Origin: UBA1275 sp002323515 | GTDB lineage: Bacteria; Bacteroidota; Rhodothermia; Balneolales; Balneolaceae | DNA length: 47,313 bases | Reading direction: 5' to 3' | NCBI GenBank assembly: GCA_964007875.1 | Contig: CAXGAH010000017.1 | Coordinates: 1 to 47,313 of the forward strand | In this document: in pieces, positions 8,145 through 16,116 of the stretch | Numbering within the stretch: position 1 is the stretch's first letter | How the letters are laid out: each line of letters opens with the position of its first letter | Notes under the pieces: model-generated | The model's database searches: none | Told to the model about the DNA's origin: nothing | What the model saw: the letters and a program-made list of their open reading frames with translations, nothing else | Position numbers and translations under genes: made by a program

Positions 8145-9488
8145 TTAAAAGCGGGTGTTTACCACACTATCATAAATAGATCCAAAGCTAATTTCAAATC
8201 CTGCTCTTACGCGATACGAATAAGAAGTTGCCTGCTGACGGGTATTAGCAATAGCTTCTTTATCGGTAACGCCTCCTGCGGAAAGTGATAGTTGGTTATT
8301 TATAATTGAGTATTCATTATTGACAAATACTGATAAACCTCTAATTATTCTCATACTTAATTCAAGCTCAATATTGAGCCTATTTTTACTTAAATCATGC
8401 AGATAAGTAGTCCCTTCCATAGATGTCTGTAAACTACCCCATGGCTTAGTGTAGTCCATATTAAAATTTAACTCCTGCTCAAACAATGTTTCTTCTGTTT
8501 TACCAAATAAAGTCTTTTCAGTGTAAAAAACTTTTTGTGGATTAATACCATATCTAAGAGTTACTTCTCTTCGTGCAAATTCTCTGTAAGGATAAAATGA
8601 AAATTCAACTGTAGGAGCAATACCATATGCTAGATTAATATTTTCTCTGGTAGATGAACGCCCCCCAAAATAAGTTCCTATTGACCAATGCTCACTCAAA
8701 GAGTAAACTAATTGGCCATAAACATATTGTCTCTCTGTTATAAATTCATCATTGATATTGTTATCTAGAGAGTCTTTGGTTGTAAATGTTCTTCGGCTAT
8801 AGTTGTTGTTAAACCAAAGCCTAAACTTCCATGTTTCAGTTGTATGTCTAATATTTACTCGATTTTCGATAACTAGAGTTTTTTGATTTTCTTCGCCATC
8901 TATTGAACCATTACTACCAATTTCAAATATCCAATTATTCCATTTATCCTCATTATTAGAAGATAATTCTCGGAGATCGCCAGTATATTTTAAATCAAAA
9001 TTATTAAGAGCATCTTTTTTACTTAGATAAGTTACTAGGCCTAATTTGATGTGCTTTACAAGTCCATTACGTTCTTCATCATCTGTATCAGAATCAAATG
9101 AGGTGTAAGTTATGTCTTGGTTTATATTTACATAACTTTTATTGCCTAGATAAGAGATTTGATATTGACTACCCCCAGAAGCTGTGCGACGCTGAGTTAT
9201 TATTAAATGGACCTCGGCATCTGCCATGTCACGAACAAAGTTCACAAAAATAATTTCACTCTTGATAAAGCCCTCTCTACAGCCACGACAGTCTAAGAAA
9301 ATATTGAGAAGCTCTTCTGGATTGGGTGCTTGTTCAACGGAAGGGGTGGATTTATTTGCTCCTGGACTTAGTACTTGAGCAGATATAATGGGGGATATCG
9401 TAAGATTGGTAGCTAATATAACCAACAAAAATACATTGCTTTTTTGACATAAAAGTAACCAAGAAAAGCGGTGTAAAATTCGATTCAT
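8145..9488 (-). CDS. Predicted outer-membrane beta-barrel protein with DCRGC motif
   Basis: About 447 residues from the ATG at 9488; an upstream in-frame ATG (9521) would add 11 residues, but the later start places a standard signal peptide (hydrophobic core VFLLVILATNLTI, cleavage after ISAQ). The N-terminal mature domain begins with LLNIFLDCRGCREGFIKSEI, a two-Cys CxxC-like motif, then VNFVRDMADAEVHLIIT. The remainder is alternating aromatic/polar strands (for example WSIGTYFGGRSS, VEFSFYPYREF, LSVFVNNEYSI) and the last residue is Phe (VVNTRF), as in barrels recognised by BamA. I have seen similar unnamed proteins in Rhodothermota/Balneolota. The gene is visibly more AT-rich than its neighbours. 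No substrate can be named. Confidence 0.75.
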   Translation of the reverse strand: MNRILHRFSWLLLCQKSNVFLLVILATNLTISPIISAQVLSPGANKSTPSVEQAPNPEELLNIFLDCRGCREGFIKSEIIFVNFVRDMADAEVHLIITQRRTASGGSQYQISYLGNKSYVNINQDITYTSFDSDTDDEERNGLVKHIKLGLVTYLSKKDALNNFDLKYTGDLRELSSNNEDKWNNWIFEIGSNGSIDGEENQKTLVIENRVNIRHTTETWKFRLWFNNNYSRRTFTTKDSLDNNINDEFITERQYVYGQLVYSLSEHWSIGTYFGGRSSTRENINLAYGIAPTVEFSFYPYREFARREVTLRYGINPQKVFYTEKTLFGKTEETLFEQELNFNMDYTKPWGSLQTSMEGTTYLHDLSKNRLNIELELSMRIIRGLSVFVNNEYSIINNQLSLSAGGVTDKEAIANTRQQATSYSYRVRAGFEISFGSIYDSVVNTRF

Positions 9489-9781
9489 TAAGTTTGGGTA
9501 ATGATAAATAAATAATCCCATATATTGGCTGAGTTTTTAAGCCATACATTGCGACCGTGCTATGAAATTTTATTGACTGATTACAATAACCCTTGAATTG
9601 AAAGATTTTTGAATATCATAAATAGTCTAATTTAAAATCAGAATAGTTGTGAGACAGTACATTAAAAATACAGTTAATTCAAATACTCGATTGCAAAAAA
9701 ATATTAATAACTATCAAATAAATGAATAGAAATGTGGCCACATTTCGTTCCAAATAGAACCCAAAATACTTATTGATAGTG
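9489..9781. other. AT-rich spacer between outer-membrane gene and ZIP gene
   Basis: About 290 bp, very AT-rich, with no ORF or RNA gene that I recognise. It holds a perfect 18-bp palindrome at 9729-9746, described separately, and presumably the promoter of the outer-membrane gene. Confidence 0.6.
9729..9746. promoter_or_regulatory. Perfect 18-bp palindrome GAAATGTGGCCACATTTC
   Basis: Perfect dyad with no loop, 35 bp past the ZIP stop codon and about 240 bp before the outer-membrane gene start. A loop-free palindrome suits a dimeric DNA-binding protein better than a terminator, and no T-run follows. The outer half-sites GAAATGT/ACATTTC resemble gammaproteobacterial Zur half-sites, but the spacing differs. 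Operator function is inference. Confidence 0.4.
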
Positions 9782-10558
9782 TTAATCAGCGATGAGTATT
9801 TGGAACCCAGTCATACCCATAATGGCTAAACTTATCCACCAAGCGACCGTAGCTCCATCGGAGTGTTCTAGTGACTCTGGAATAAGTTCTGAAAAGACCA
9901 TCCATATCATAGCGCCGGCGGCTAACCCAAGACCAAAGGGTAGATAAGCTTGGAACTGTTCCACAAACAAAAAGGCAGGAAGGGCCATAAGTGGTTGAGG
10001 GAGGCTGGAAAAAATACTCCACCAAACGGCTTTAATTTGTGATGTTCCTTTGGGTATCATGACTAAACTAATCGCTAAACCTTCTGGGATGTTGTGTACA
10101 GCAATGGCTATAGCAATGAAGATCCCAAATTCAATTGTGTTGGCGAAGGAAACGCCAACACTAATACCCTCGGCAAATGAATGAATAGTCATAATCCCCA
10201 AAAAGAGAAGTATTTTCTTGGTGCTAGCCCCGATCAGGTCTCCGATTTCTACATGTGAGCTGTTCTTTATCCATTTATTTGAGAGTACCACAAAGAGTAA
10301 ACCAGCCCACATGCCAGCGATGGTCATCCATTCAGCGATTTTATATCCTTCAAAAATAAGGTTGAAACTAGCCGAAAGCATAAGTCCACCTGCGAGGGCG
10401 TTTGATTTGGCCAAAAAACTGTTGGAGATATTCTTTATGAAAAAAAACGGTAGGGCACCGAGTCCGGTTGCTAAGGCGGTAATCATTGCATAGTTGATGA
10501 CTTTCACAAGAGGTTCCTGAAAAAAAGAGGTGGCAGTAAATAGTTCCGTATTCTCCAC
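9782..10558 (-). CDS. ZIP-family divalent metal transporter
   Basis: Inner-membrane metal-ion importer of the ZIP family (ZupT-like; zinc, possibly iron or manganese). It has 258 residues and about eight hydrophobic segments. The metal-binding helices are clear: HSFAEGISVGVSFA (TM4) and AVHNIPEGLAISLVMIPKG (TM5), with the paired HNxPEG motif; NALAGGLMLSASFNLIFEG matches TM2. There is no in-frame ATG upstream in the visible leader; the start used is GTG at 10558, giving MENTELFTATSFF. It is divergent from pcm and stands alone. The family is sure, the metal is not. Confidence 0.9.
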   Translation of the reverse strand: MENTELFTATSFFQEPLVKVINYAMITALATGLGALPFFFIKNISNSFLAKSNALAGGLMLSASFNLIFEGYKIAEWMTIAGMWAGLLFVVLSNKWIKNSSHVEIGDLIGASTKKILLFLGIMTIHSFAEGISVGVSFANTIEFGIFIAIAIAVHNIPEGLAISLVMIPKGTSQIKAVWWSIFSSLPQPLMALPAFLFVEQFQAYLPFGLGLAAGAMIWMVFSELIPESLEHSDGATVAWWISLAIMGMTGFQILIAD

Positions 10559-10706
10559 GTAGGCAGATATTAGATTATTTATGAGCCTAAAATGTAGAGC
10601 TTCTTTGATTTAGAACGGAATTAAATTGAACCTATACTCATAGATTTATTCGATAATTGCGATAGTTTTTATACCAAATGTGCGCAGTTATAGCTATACT
10701 TTCGCC

Positions 10707-11354
10707 ATGTTAGATCGAAGATTTGCCAAAACGCGCCAACGACTGGTAGAACAGCTGGTTGAAAAGGGAATTCAAGATCCTATGGTTCTTAACGCTATAG
10801 GATCATTACCCCGTCATATTCTAATCGATACCGCTCTTCATCATCGAGCATATGAGGATTCTCCTTTACCAATTGGTCTCGGTCAAACTATTTCTCAACC
10901 CTTCACAGTTGCCAAGCAAACCGAACTCTTAGGCTTAAAACCGGGAGATAAAATTTTAGAAATTGGAACGGGTTCTGGTTATCAGTGTATGGTATTATGC
11001 GAGCTTAAAGCACAGGTGTATAGTGTGGAACGACATAATGAATTGTATCATCGTGCTAAAGAGGTCTTACGTGATTTGGGGTACCGGCCCCAACTCAAAT
11101 GTGGCGATGGGACCCTGGGTTGGTCCACTTATGCACCTTATCATGGTATCGTTGTTACTGCCGGTGCTCCAGTAGTGCCGGATGATCTTATCCGGCAACT
11201 ACATATCGGAGGCCGATTGATCATTCCCGTAGGAAGTAATACTGAACAAAAAATGTTGCGTATTACTCGATATTCAGAGGAGGAATATGCCCAGGAAGAG
11301 TTTGAAGGGTTTAGCTTTGTTCCACTAATTGGTCAAAAAGGTTGGAAAGAATAA
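10707..11354 (+). CDS. pcm: Protein-L-isoaspartate O-methyltransferase
   Basis: SAM-dependent enzyme that methylates isoaspartyl residues to start their repair in aged proteins. It has 215 residues from the ATG at 10707 (MLDRRFAKTRQRLVEQL); a GTG nine codons earlier is unlikely. Family blocks: LPRHILIDTALHHRAYEDSP, PIGLGQTISQPF (the catalytic Ser/Thr region), the SAM motif ILEIGTGSGYQ (about 84-94) and the C-terminal GGRLIIPVG. It is followed 14 bp later by the DUF368 gene, so both are probably in one transcript. Confidence 0.95.
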   Translation: MLDRRFAKTRQRLVEQLVEKGIQDPMVLNAIGSLPRHILIDTALHHRAYEDSPLPIGLGQTISQPFTVAKQTELLGLKPGDKILEIGTGSGYQCMVLCELKAQVYSVERHNELYHRAKEVLRDLGYRPQLKCGDGTLGWSTYAPYHGIVVTAGAPVVPDDLIRQLHIGGRLIIPVGSNTEQKMLRITRYSEEEYAQEEFEGFSFVPLIGQKGWKE

Positions 11355-11368
11355 TCGCTGATAAAACT

Positions 11369-12511
11369 ATGGCCGACAAAGCAAGAAAACACCCATCTCC
11401 AGACTCCTCAGAAAAAGACCAAAGTTCATTTAAAGAATTCCCTATGCTCTGGTTAAAGGGATTTTTTATGGGCTCGGCTGATGTGGTTCCGGGTGTGAGT
11501 GGGGGAACCATGGCGCTCATTTTAGGAATCTATGAGCGGCTTTTGTCCGCTATAAAAAGTGTAAATGGCGCTGTTTTAAGAGATCTTTTTTCACTACGTT
11601 TTGCAAAAGCTGTGGGCCAAATTCATTTGTTATTTTTGGTCATGTTGTTTTCTGGGATTGCCACAGCTCTTGCCTTTTTTACCAAAATTGTACCGCTTCA
11701 AGTGTATATTTTTACCCATCCTGAAATCGTGTTTGGGCTCTTTTTTGGTCTTATACTCGGCTCCATTTACATACTATTGAAAGCCATAGAACAGCGTCAC
11801 CTAAGTATGATGGTATTTATTGTGGTGGGAATAGCTATTGGGCTCTGGGTAGTCCAATTAGTACCAACTCAAACGCCCGAACATCCTCTGTTTGTTTTTT
11901 TTTGTGGTGTGGTAGCCATAACGGCGATGATCTTGCCTGGTATATCGGGCTCTTATCTGCTATTGATTATGCGTAAATATGATTTTGTATTGAGTAACAT
12001 TGGCAAACTAGGTGGGCCAGAGACGATGGAAGGATTTTGGGCTCTCTTACCTTTTATTATTGGGGCGGTAGTTGGTTTAGCCCTTTTTTCTAGGGTGTTA
12101 TCTTGGCTTTTGGCACGCTTTCATCGGGCTACTTTATCGGTATTGATTGGATTTTTATTAGGTTCGTTACTGGTTATATGGCCATTTCAGGATAGAGAGT
12201 ATATTGAGCAGGTTCGCGACGTTGAAGTGGTGCTGGCGGATGAGGCGACCGTCCAAGATTTACCAGGTATTGGCGATGATGCCCCTGCTTTACCGGAATA
12301 TAAGAGGGTGGTACCTGCATCAATAGAATCCTCTCTGGTTGACGGGGTGCAATCTACGCAGGGAACTGTTCTGGTCGAAACGGTGAAACGTAAACTTATT
12401 TCGTCTACACCTTATTGGCCTGATGCTACCAATGAACCCAACCGTTGGATAGGCTTTACAAGTATATTGATGGGCTTATTGTTGGTGGCGGGTTTGGAAC
12501 GGCTTCGATGA
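11369..12511 (+). CDS. DUF368 membrane protein, probable undecaprenyl-phosphate translocase (PopT-like)
   Basis: A polytopic membrane protein of 380 residues from the ATG at 11369 (MADKARKHPS); an in-frame TTG nine codons earlier would overlap pcm. The family signature GSADVVPGVSGGTMALILGIYE is followed by repeated hydrophobic helices and a second MILPGISGSYLLLIMRKYD block, showing the internal duplication typical of DUF368. DUF368 proteins (PopT) were shown to return undecaprenyl phosphate across the membrane for wall synthesis. Unusual here is a hydrophilic stretch of about 90 residues between the last two helices (about 275-365), rich in acidic residues and Pro. Topology is predicted by eye. 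Confidence 0.87.
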   Translation: MADKARKHPSPDSSEKDQSSFKEFPMLWLKGFFMGSADVVPGVSGGTMALILGIYERLLSAIKSVNGAVLRDLFSLRFAKAVGQIHLLFLVMLFSGIATALAFFTKIVPLQVYIFTHPEIVFGLFFGLILGSIYILLKAIEQRHLSMMVFIVVGIAIGLWVVQLVPTQTPEHPLFVFFCGVVAITAMILPGISGSYLLLIMRKYDFVLSNIGKLGGPETMEGFWALLPFIIGAVVGLALFSRVLSWLLARFHRATLSVLIGFLLGSLLVIWPFQDREYIEQVRDVEVVLADEATVQDLPGIGDDAPALPEYKRVVPASIESSLVDGVQSTQGTVLVETVKRKLISSTPYWPDATNEPNRWIGFTSILMGLLLVAGLERLR

Positions 12512-12584
12512 TGCAGGTTACTTTTAAAATAGGGTATGGTTAAAGGGTCTAGGCCAATGTTGAATAAATTATAAAAGGAATGTC

Positions 12585-12914
12585 ATGAAATTTTTAAGAA
12601 TATTTATGGCTATTTATTTTTCTGGGCATTCTATGCAGTGCCTATGTTTTAGCTTTGCCAGTCGGGGGGTGGTCTTCAGGCATGAGCTCGTATCCAAGAA
12701 AGATTCGGAAATGAAAGTTTATCTTAAAACAGTGGTATTAAAGGGTGTTTCGGTACATGACGAAATCGGGGATTGTGTAGACGAACACGGCGATTTACTG
12801 GTCATGAGTACTCATGGGCGCACGGGTTTGGCGCGCATTCTTATTGGCTCAACCACAGAGCAGGTGGCACGACACAGTAAAAAACCTATGCTTACCATCC
12901 GGAGCCATAGCTAA
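12585..12914 (+). pseudogene. Degraded universal stress protein (UspA family)
   Basis: The last 45 residues are a good UspA C terminus: DLLVMSTHGRTGLARILIGSTTEQV, matching the G-x2-G-x9-G-S/T nucleotide-binding signature, then ARHSKKPMLTIR. The N-terminal part is not: the usual KILVPTDFSE strand reads MKFLRIFMAIYFSGHS, with faint remnants of the first helix (SMQCLCFSFASRG), and about 35 residues of the middle are missing compared with a normal 140-residue domain. An intact short ORF of 109 codons remains, so it may still be expressed, but it looks like a decayed gene with an internal deletion. It ends 31 bp before ksgA. Confidence 0.6.
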
Positions 12915-12945
12915 GTTCTTAGTTAAGTTATGCGTACCTTAAGGC

Positions 12946-13752
12946 ATGAGTACGGATCGATTTAGAACCAAAAAACGCCTAGGCCAGCACTTTATCACCG
13001 ATAAGAATGTGCTCAGCAATATAGTTTCCGTTTTTCCAGCTACTTTGAATGATTGGGTGCTTGAAATTGGTCCTGGGACAGGGGCTCTAACTCAGTATCT
13101 TTGGCCACGCTACCCGCGGTTGGAGTTGGTTGAGGTGGATGCTGAAGCAGTGGCTGTGCTTAATGAGCGGTTTGAAGGGGTGCTTATTCATCAGCAGGAT
13201 ATACTCAAGGTCAATTTACAGGAGCTCATTCCTCAGCAGCTAGATGCAGGTCAGGAAGCGGCAAAGCCTAAAAATTTTGTCATTGGAAATCTACCATATT
13301 ATATCACCAGCCCTATTTTATTTGGTCTTTTGGAGCATAGAAGTAGATTAGCTGGCGCTTTATTGATGATGCAAAAGGAAGTCGCTCAGCGCTTGGTGGC
13401 ATTACCAAGGACCAAGGATTATGGAATTTTAAGTGTGCAAACTCAACTCATGAGTAGTCCGGAATATCTTTTTGACGTGAAGCCAGGATCTTTTAGCCCA
13501 CCACCAAAAGTAACCAGTGCCATGGTGTACGTACATTTTGACAAGCCTGCATTAGCTTGTTCCGACAAAATGCTCAAAACCGTTGTAAGAAAGGCTTTTA
13601 ACCAGCGTAGGAAAAAGCTCAGTAATGCTCTAAAATCTATGATTCAAGGGGTTGATTGTTCACATTATGACTTAGATGTTCGAGCGGAGGAATGGACACC
13701 TGACATTTATGCAGAGTTTGCGGCCTATTTAGAAGCGCAAGTTTCTGAATAG
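12946..13752 (+). CDS. ksgA: 16S rRNA dimethyladenosine transferase KsgA (RsmA)
   Basis: SAM-dependent enzyme that dimethylates A1518 and A1519 of 16S rRNA and acts as a late 30S assembly checkpoint. It has 268 residues. KKRLGQHFITDKNVL (9-23), the SAM motif VLEIGPGTGALT (38-49), the catalytic IGNLPYYITSPI (113-124) and FSPPPKVTSAMV are all canonical. The ATG at 12946 gives MSTDRFRTKKRLGQHF, the usual N terminus. It lies between the UspA remnant and groES. Confidence 0.97.
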   Translation: MSTDRFRTKKRLGQHFITDKNVLSNIVSVFPATLNDWVLEIGPGTGALTQYLWPRYPRLELVEVDAEAVAVLNERFEGVLIHQQDILKVNLQELIPQQLDAGQEAAKPKNFVIGNLPYYITSPILFGLLEHRSRLAGALLMMQKEVAQRLVALPRTKDYGILSVQTQLMSSPEYLFDVKPGSFSPPPKVTSAMVYVHFDKPALACSDKMLKTVVRKAFNQRRKKLSNALKSMIQGVDCSHYDLDVRAEEWTPDIYAEFAAYLEAQVSE

Positions 13753-13890
13753 CGCTTTGGTACGGGTTTTGCATGAAGTAAAAATAAACAAACGCAGGCA
13801 AAAGGTTGCTACCAATTTTAGGAAGAACCTATTCAGCTTGCAAAACTAAGTAAAACCAATAATTAAACTAATATCAAGGAGTCATATCTT
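13753..13890 (+). promoter_or_regulatory. groESL upstream region, no CIRCE element seen
   Basis: A 138-bp gap holding the presumed groES promoter. I find no CIRCE inverted repeat (TTAGCACTC/GAGTGCTAA). An AAGGAG-like sequence lies about 10 bp before the groES ATG, an unusually good ribosome-binding site for this genome. An 8-bp inverted repeat (GTTTTGCA 13766-13773, TGCAAAAC 13839-13846) has a long spacer and may be chance. Confidence 0.45.
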
Positions 13891-14178
13891 ATGGCTAGCA
13901 TAAAACCTTTAGGAGATCGTGTACTGATCCAGGCGGATGTAGCTGAAGAAGTAACCAGCTCTGGTCTTTACATTCCAGATACCGCTAAAGAGAAACCTCA
14001 ACAAGGAACCGTGATAGCTGTCGGTCCAGGTAAAGTAGAAAACGGCACCAAAGTCGAAATGACGGTAAATAAAGGTGATAAAGTACTTTACGGTAAGTAT
14101 GCCGGTACCGAAGTCACTATTGACGGTGATGAGTACCTCATCATGCGTGAATCGGATATCGTTGGTATCCTCTCGTAA
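13891..14178 (+). CDS. groES: Co-chaperonin GroES
   Basis: Seven-subunit lid of the GroEL folding chamber, cytosolic. It has 95 residues with the conserved start IKPLGDRVLIQ, the mobile loop (VAEEVTSSGLYIPDTAKEKP, about 17-36), QQGTVIAVGPGK and the C-terminal YLIMRESDIVGIL. Normal length. It is followed 42 bp later by groEL in the usual bicistronic operon. Confidence 0.98.
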   Translation: MASIKPLGDRVLIQADVAEEVTSSGLYIPDTAKEKPQQGTVIAVGPGKVENGTKVEMTVNKGDKVLYGKYAGTEVTIDGDEYLIMRESDIVGILS

Positions 14179-14220
14179 TTCCTATATAATAATTTTTAAT
14201 CATCTAATCTAAAGAAAGAA

Positions 14221-15873
14221 ATGTCAAAGTTAGTTCATTATGATATCGAAGCCCGCGATGCTCTAAAGCGTGGTGTTGACAAACTTGCCGATGCGGTTAA
14301 AGTAACCCTTGGCCCTAGAGGACGTAACGTAGTTATCGAAAAATCTTTTGGCGCACCTACTGTGACCAAAGATGGGGTAACGGTTGCAAAAGAAGTAGAA
14401 TTGAGCGACAAAGTTGAAAACATGGGTGCTCAAATGGTGAAAGAAGTTGCTTCTAGAACCAGCGATAACGCAGGTGACGGTACAACTACTGCTACTGTCT
14501 TAGCTCAAGCGATTGTAACTGCAGGTTTAAAAAATGTTACTGCAGGTGCCAATCCAATGGACCTAAAGCGTGGAATAGATCAAGCAGTTGAAGCCATAGT
14601 TACAAGCTTGAAAGAGCTTTCTCGCGACATTGACGATCGCAACGAGATTGCCCAGGTTGGAACTATTTCAGCTAACAATGATGAGTTCATTGGTAACCTT
14701 ATTGCCGACGCAATGGAAAAAGTGGGTAAGGATGGAGTGATCACCGTAGAAGAAGCGAAAGGAACAGAAACTTATCTAGAAACTGTAGAAGGTATGCAGT
14801 TCGACCGTGGATATCTTTCTCCTTATTTCGTGACAGATTCCGACAAAATGACGACTGAATTAGAAGATCCTTACATCTTAATTTTCGACAAGAAAATTTC
14901 GAACATGAAGGACTTACTTCCTATTCTAGAAAAAGTTGTTCAGTCTGGCAAACCGCTATTAATTATTGCGGAAGATGTAGAAGGCGAAGCACTTGCAACA
15001 CTGGTAGTGAACAAATTACGAGGTAGCTTAAAAATTGCTGCGGTAAAAGCTCCTGGTTTTGGTGACCGTCGAAAAGCTATGCTTGAAGACATCGCTATTT
15101 TAACCGGTGGTACGGTAATTTCTGAAGAGCGTGGATACAAACTAGAGAATGCTACTCTAGACTACCTAGGTCAGGCTGCTCGCATTAGTATCGACAAAGA
15201 TAACACGACTATTGTAGATGGCGCTGGTCAAGAGGGTGACATCCAAGCTCGTGTGAATCAAATTCGTTCTCAGATTGAAACTACTACTTCTGACTACGAT
15301 CGCGAAAAATTACAAGAGCGATTAGCGAAGTTAAGCGGTGGTGTTGCAGTACTTTACATTGGTGCGGCTTCAGAAGTTGAAATGAAAGAGAAAAAAGCTC
15401 GGGTCGAAGATGCCCTACACGCAACGCGTGCCGCTGTGGAAGAAGGAATTGTTCCTGGTGGTGGAGTGGCATTGCTTCGTACCGCAGGTGTTCTAGACAG
15501 CCTAAATGCTGTAAATGAAGACCAAGCTGTTGGATTCCAAATTGTGCGTCGTGCCATTGAAGCACCTTTACGTAGTATTTCCAACAACGCTGGTGTTGAA
15601 GGAGCTATTGTAGTACAAAAAGTGCTAGACGGCGAAGAGGCTTTTGGATACAATGCTCGCACCGGTGAGTACGAAGATCTCATTAAAGCTGGGGTTATTG
15701 ACCCTACTAAAGTGACTCGTACGGCGCTTCAAAATGCAGCTTCAGTAGCGGGTCTATTATTGACTACCGAAGCAGTTATTAGTGAAAAACCCAAAGATGA
15801 GTCCTCTTCAGCTCCTGCTATGCCAGATATGGGTGGTATGGGTGGTATGGGCGGCATGGGCGGCATGATGTAG
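14221..15873 (+). CDS. groEL: Chaperonin GroEL
   Basis: Fourteen-subunit ATP-driven protein-folding chamber. It has 550 residues. The ATP-binding P-loop region VTLGPRGRNVV (28-38), the catalytic NAGDGTTTATVLAQ (83-96) and the equatorial block EGIVPGGGVALLR are canonical; the C terminus is the usual flexible Gly-Met tail (GGMGGMGGMGGMM). Codon use looks more regular than in the neighbours, as expected for a highly expressed gene. A strong terminator lies about 63 bp downstream. Confidence 0.99.
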   Translation: MSKLVHYDIEARDALKRGVDKLADAVKVTLGPRGRNVVIEKSFGAPTVTKDGVTVAKEVELSDKVENMGAQMVKEVASRTSDNAGDGTTTATVLAQAIVTAGLKNVTAGANPMDLKRGIDQAVEAIVTSLKELSRDIDDRNEIAQVGTISANNDEFIGNLIADAMEKVGKDGVITVEEAKGTETYLETVEGMQFDRGYLSPYFVTDSDKMTTELEDPYILIFDKKISNMKDLLPILEKVVQSGKPLLIIAEDVEGEALATLVVNKLRGSLKIAAVKAPGFGDRRKAMLEDIAILTGGTVISEERGYKLENATLDYLGQAARISIDKDNTTIVDGAGQEGDIQARVNQIRSQIETTTSDYDREKLQERLAKLSGGVAVLYIGAASEVEMKEKKARVEDALHATRAAVEEGIVPGGGVALLRTAGVLDSLNAVNEDQAVGFQIVRRAIEAPLRSISNNAGVEGAIVVQKVLDGEEAFGYNARTGEYEDLIKAGVIDPTKVTRTALQNAASVAGLLLTTEAVISEKPKDESSSAPAMPDMGGMGGMGGMGGMM

Positions 15874-15935
15874 ATCTAGCTGTTACAGTCTTTTCAATAA
15901 TAACTAGACTTGTACAATTTTTCATACCGTTTAGT

Positions 15936-15967
15936 AAAAGCCTCTCCATTGTGGAGGGGCTTTTTTT
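15936..15967 (+). terminator. Intrinsic terminator after groEL
   Basis: Stem AAAAGCCTCTCC, loop ATTGT, then GGAGGGGC continuing into seven T. One T:G wobble in an otherwise paired 8-12 bp stem. It lies about 60 bp past the groEL stop codon and is the clearest Rho-independent terminator in the window. Confidence 0.88.
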
Positions 15968-16116
15968 ATGCAAATAAAATCATCGCAGTAATGAATCTAA
16001 TTATTGGGGTTCATACTATGAACATCTTTGATGAGTAAAGAGATATTTATTGCTAGGTAACGAGTGTAGGAAAACTCGTATATTTATCTTGAGTCAACCG
16101 TTTAATTAGATTACTT

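Noticed and set aside
15354..15683. A 109-codon ORF antisense to groEL
   Set aside because: Opposite strand of a highly biased, highly expressed gene, where long spurious ORFs are common; no domain seen.
15829..15873. Gly-Met repeats at the 3' end of groEL as a possible tandem repeat
   Set aside because: This is the normal GGM tail of GroEL, not a DNA repeat element.
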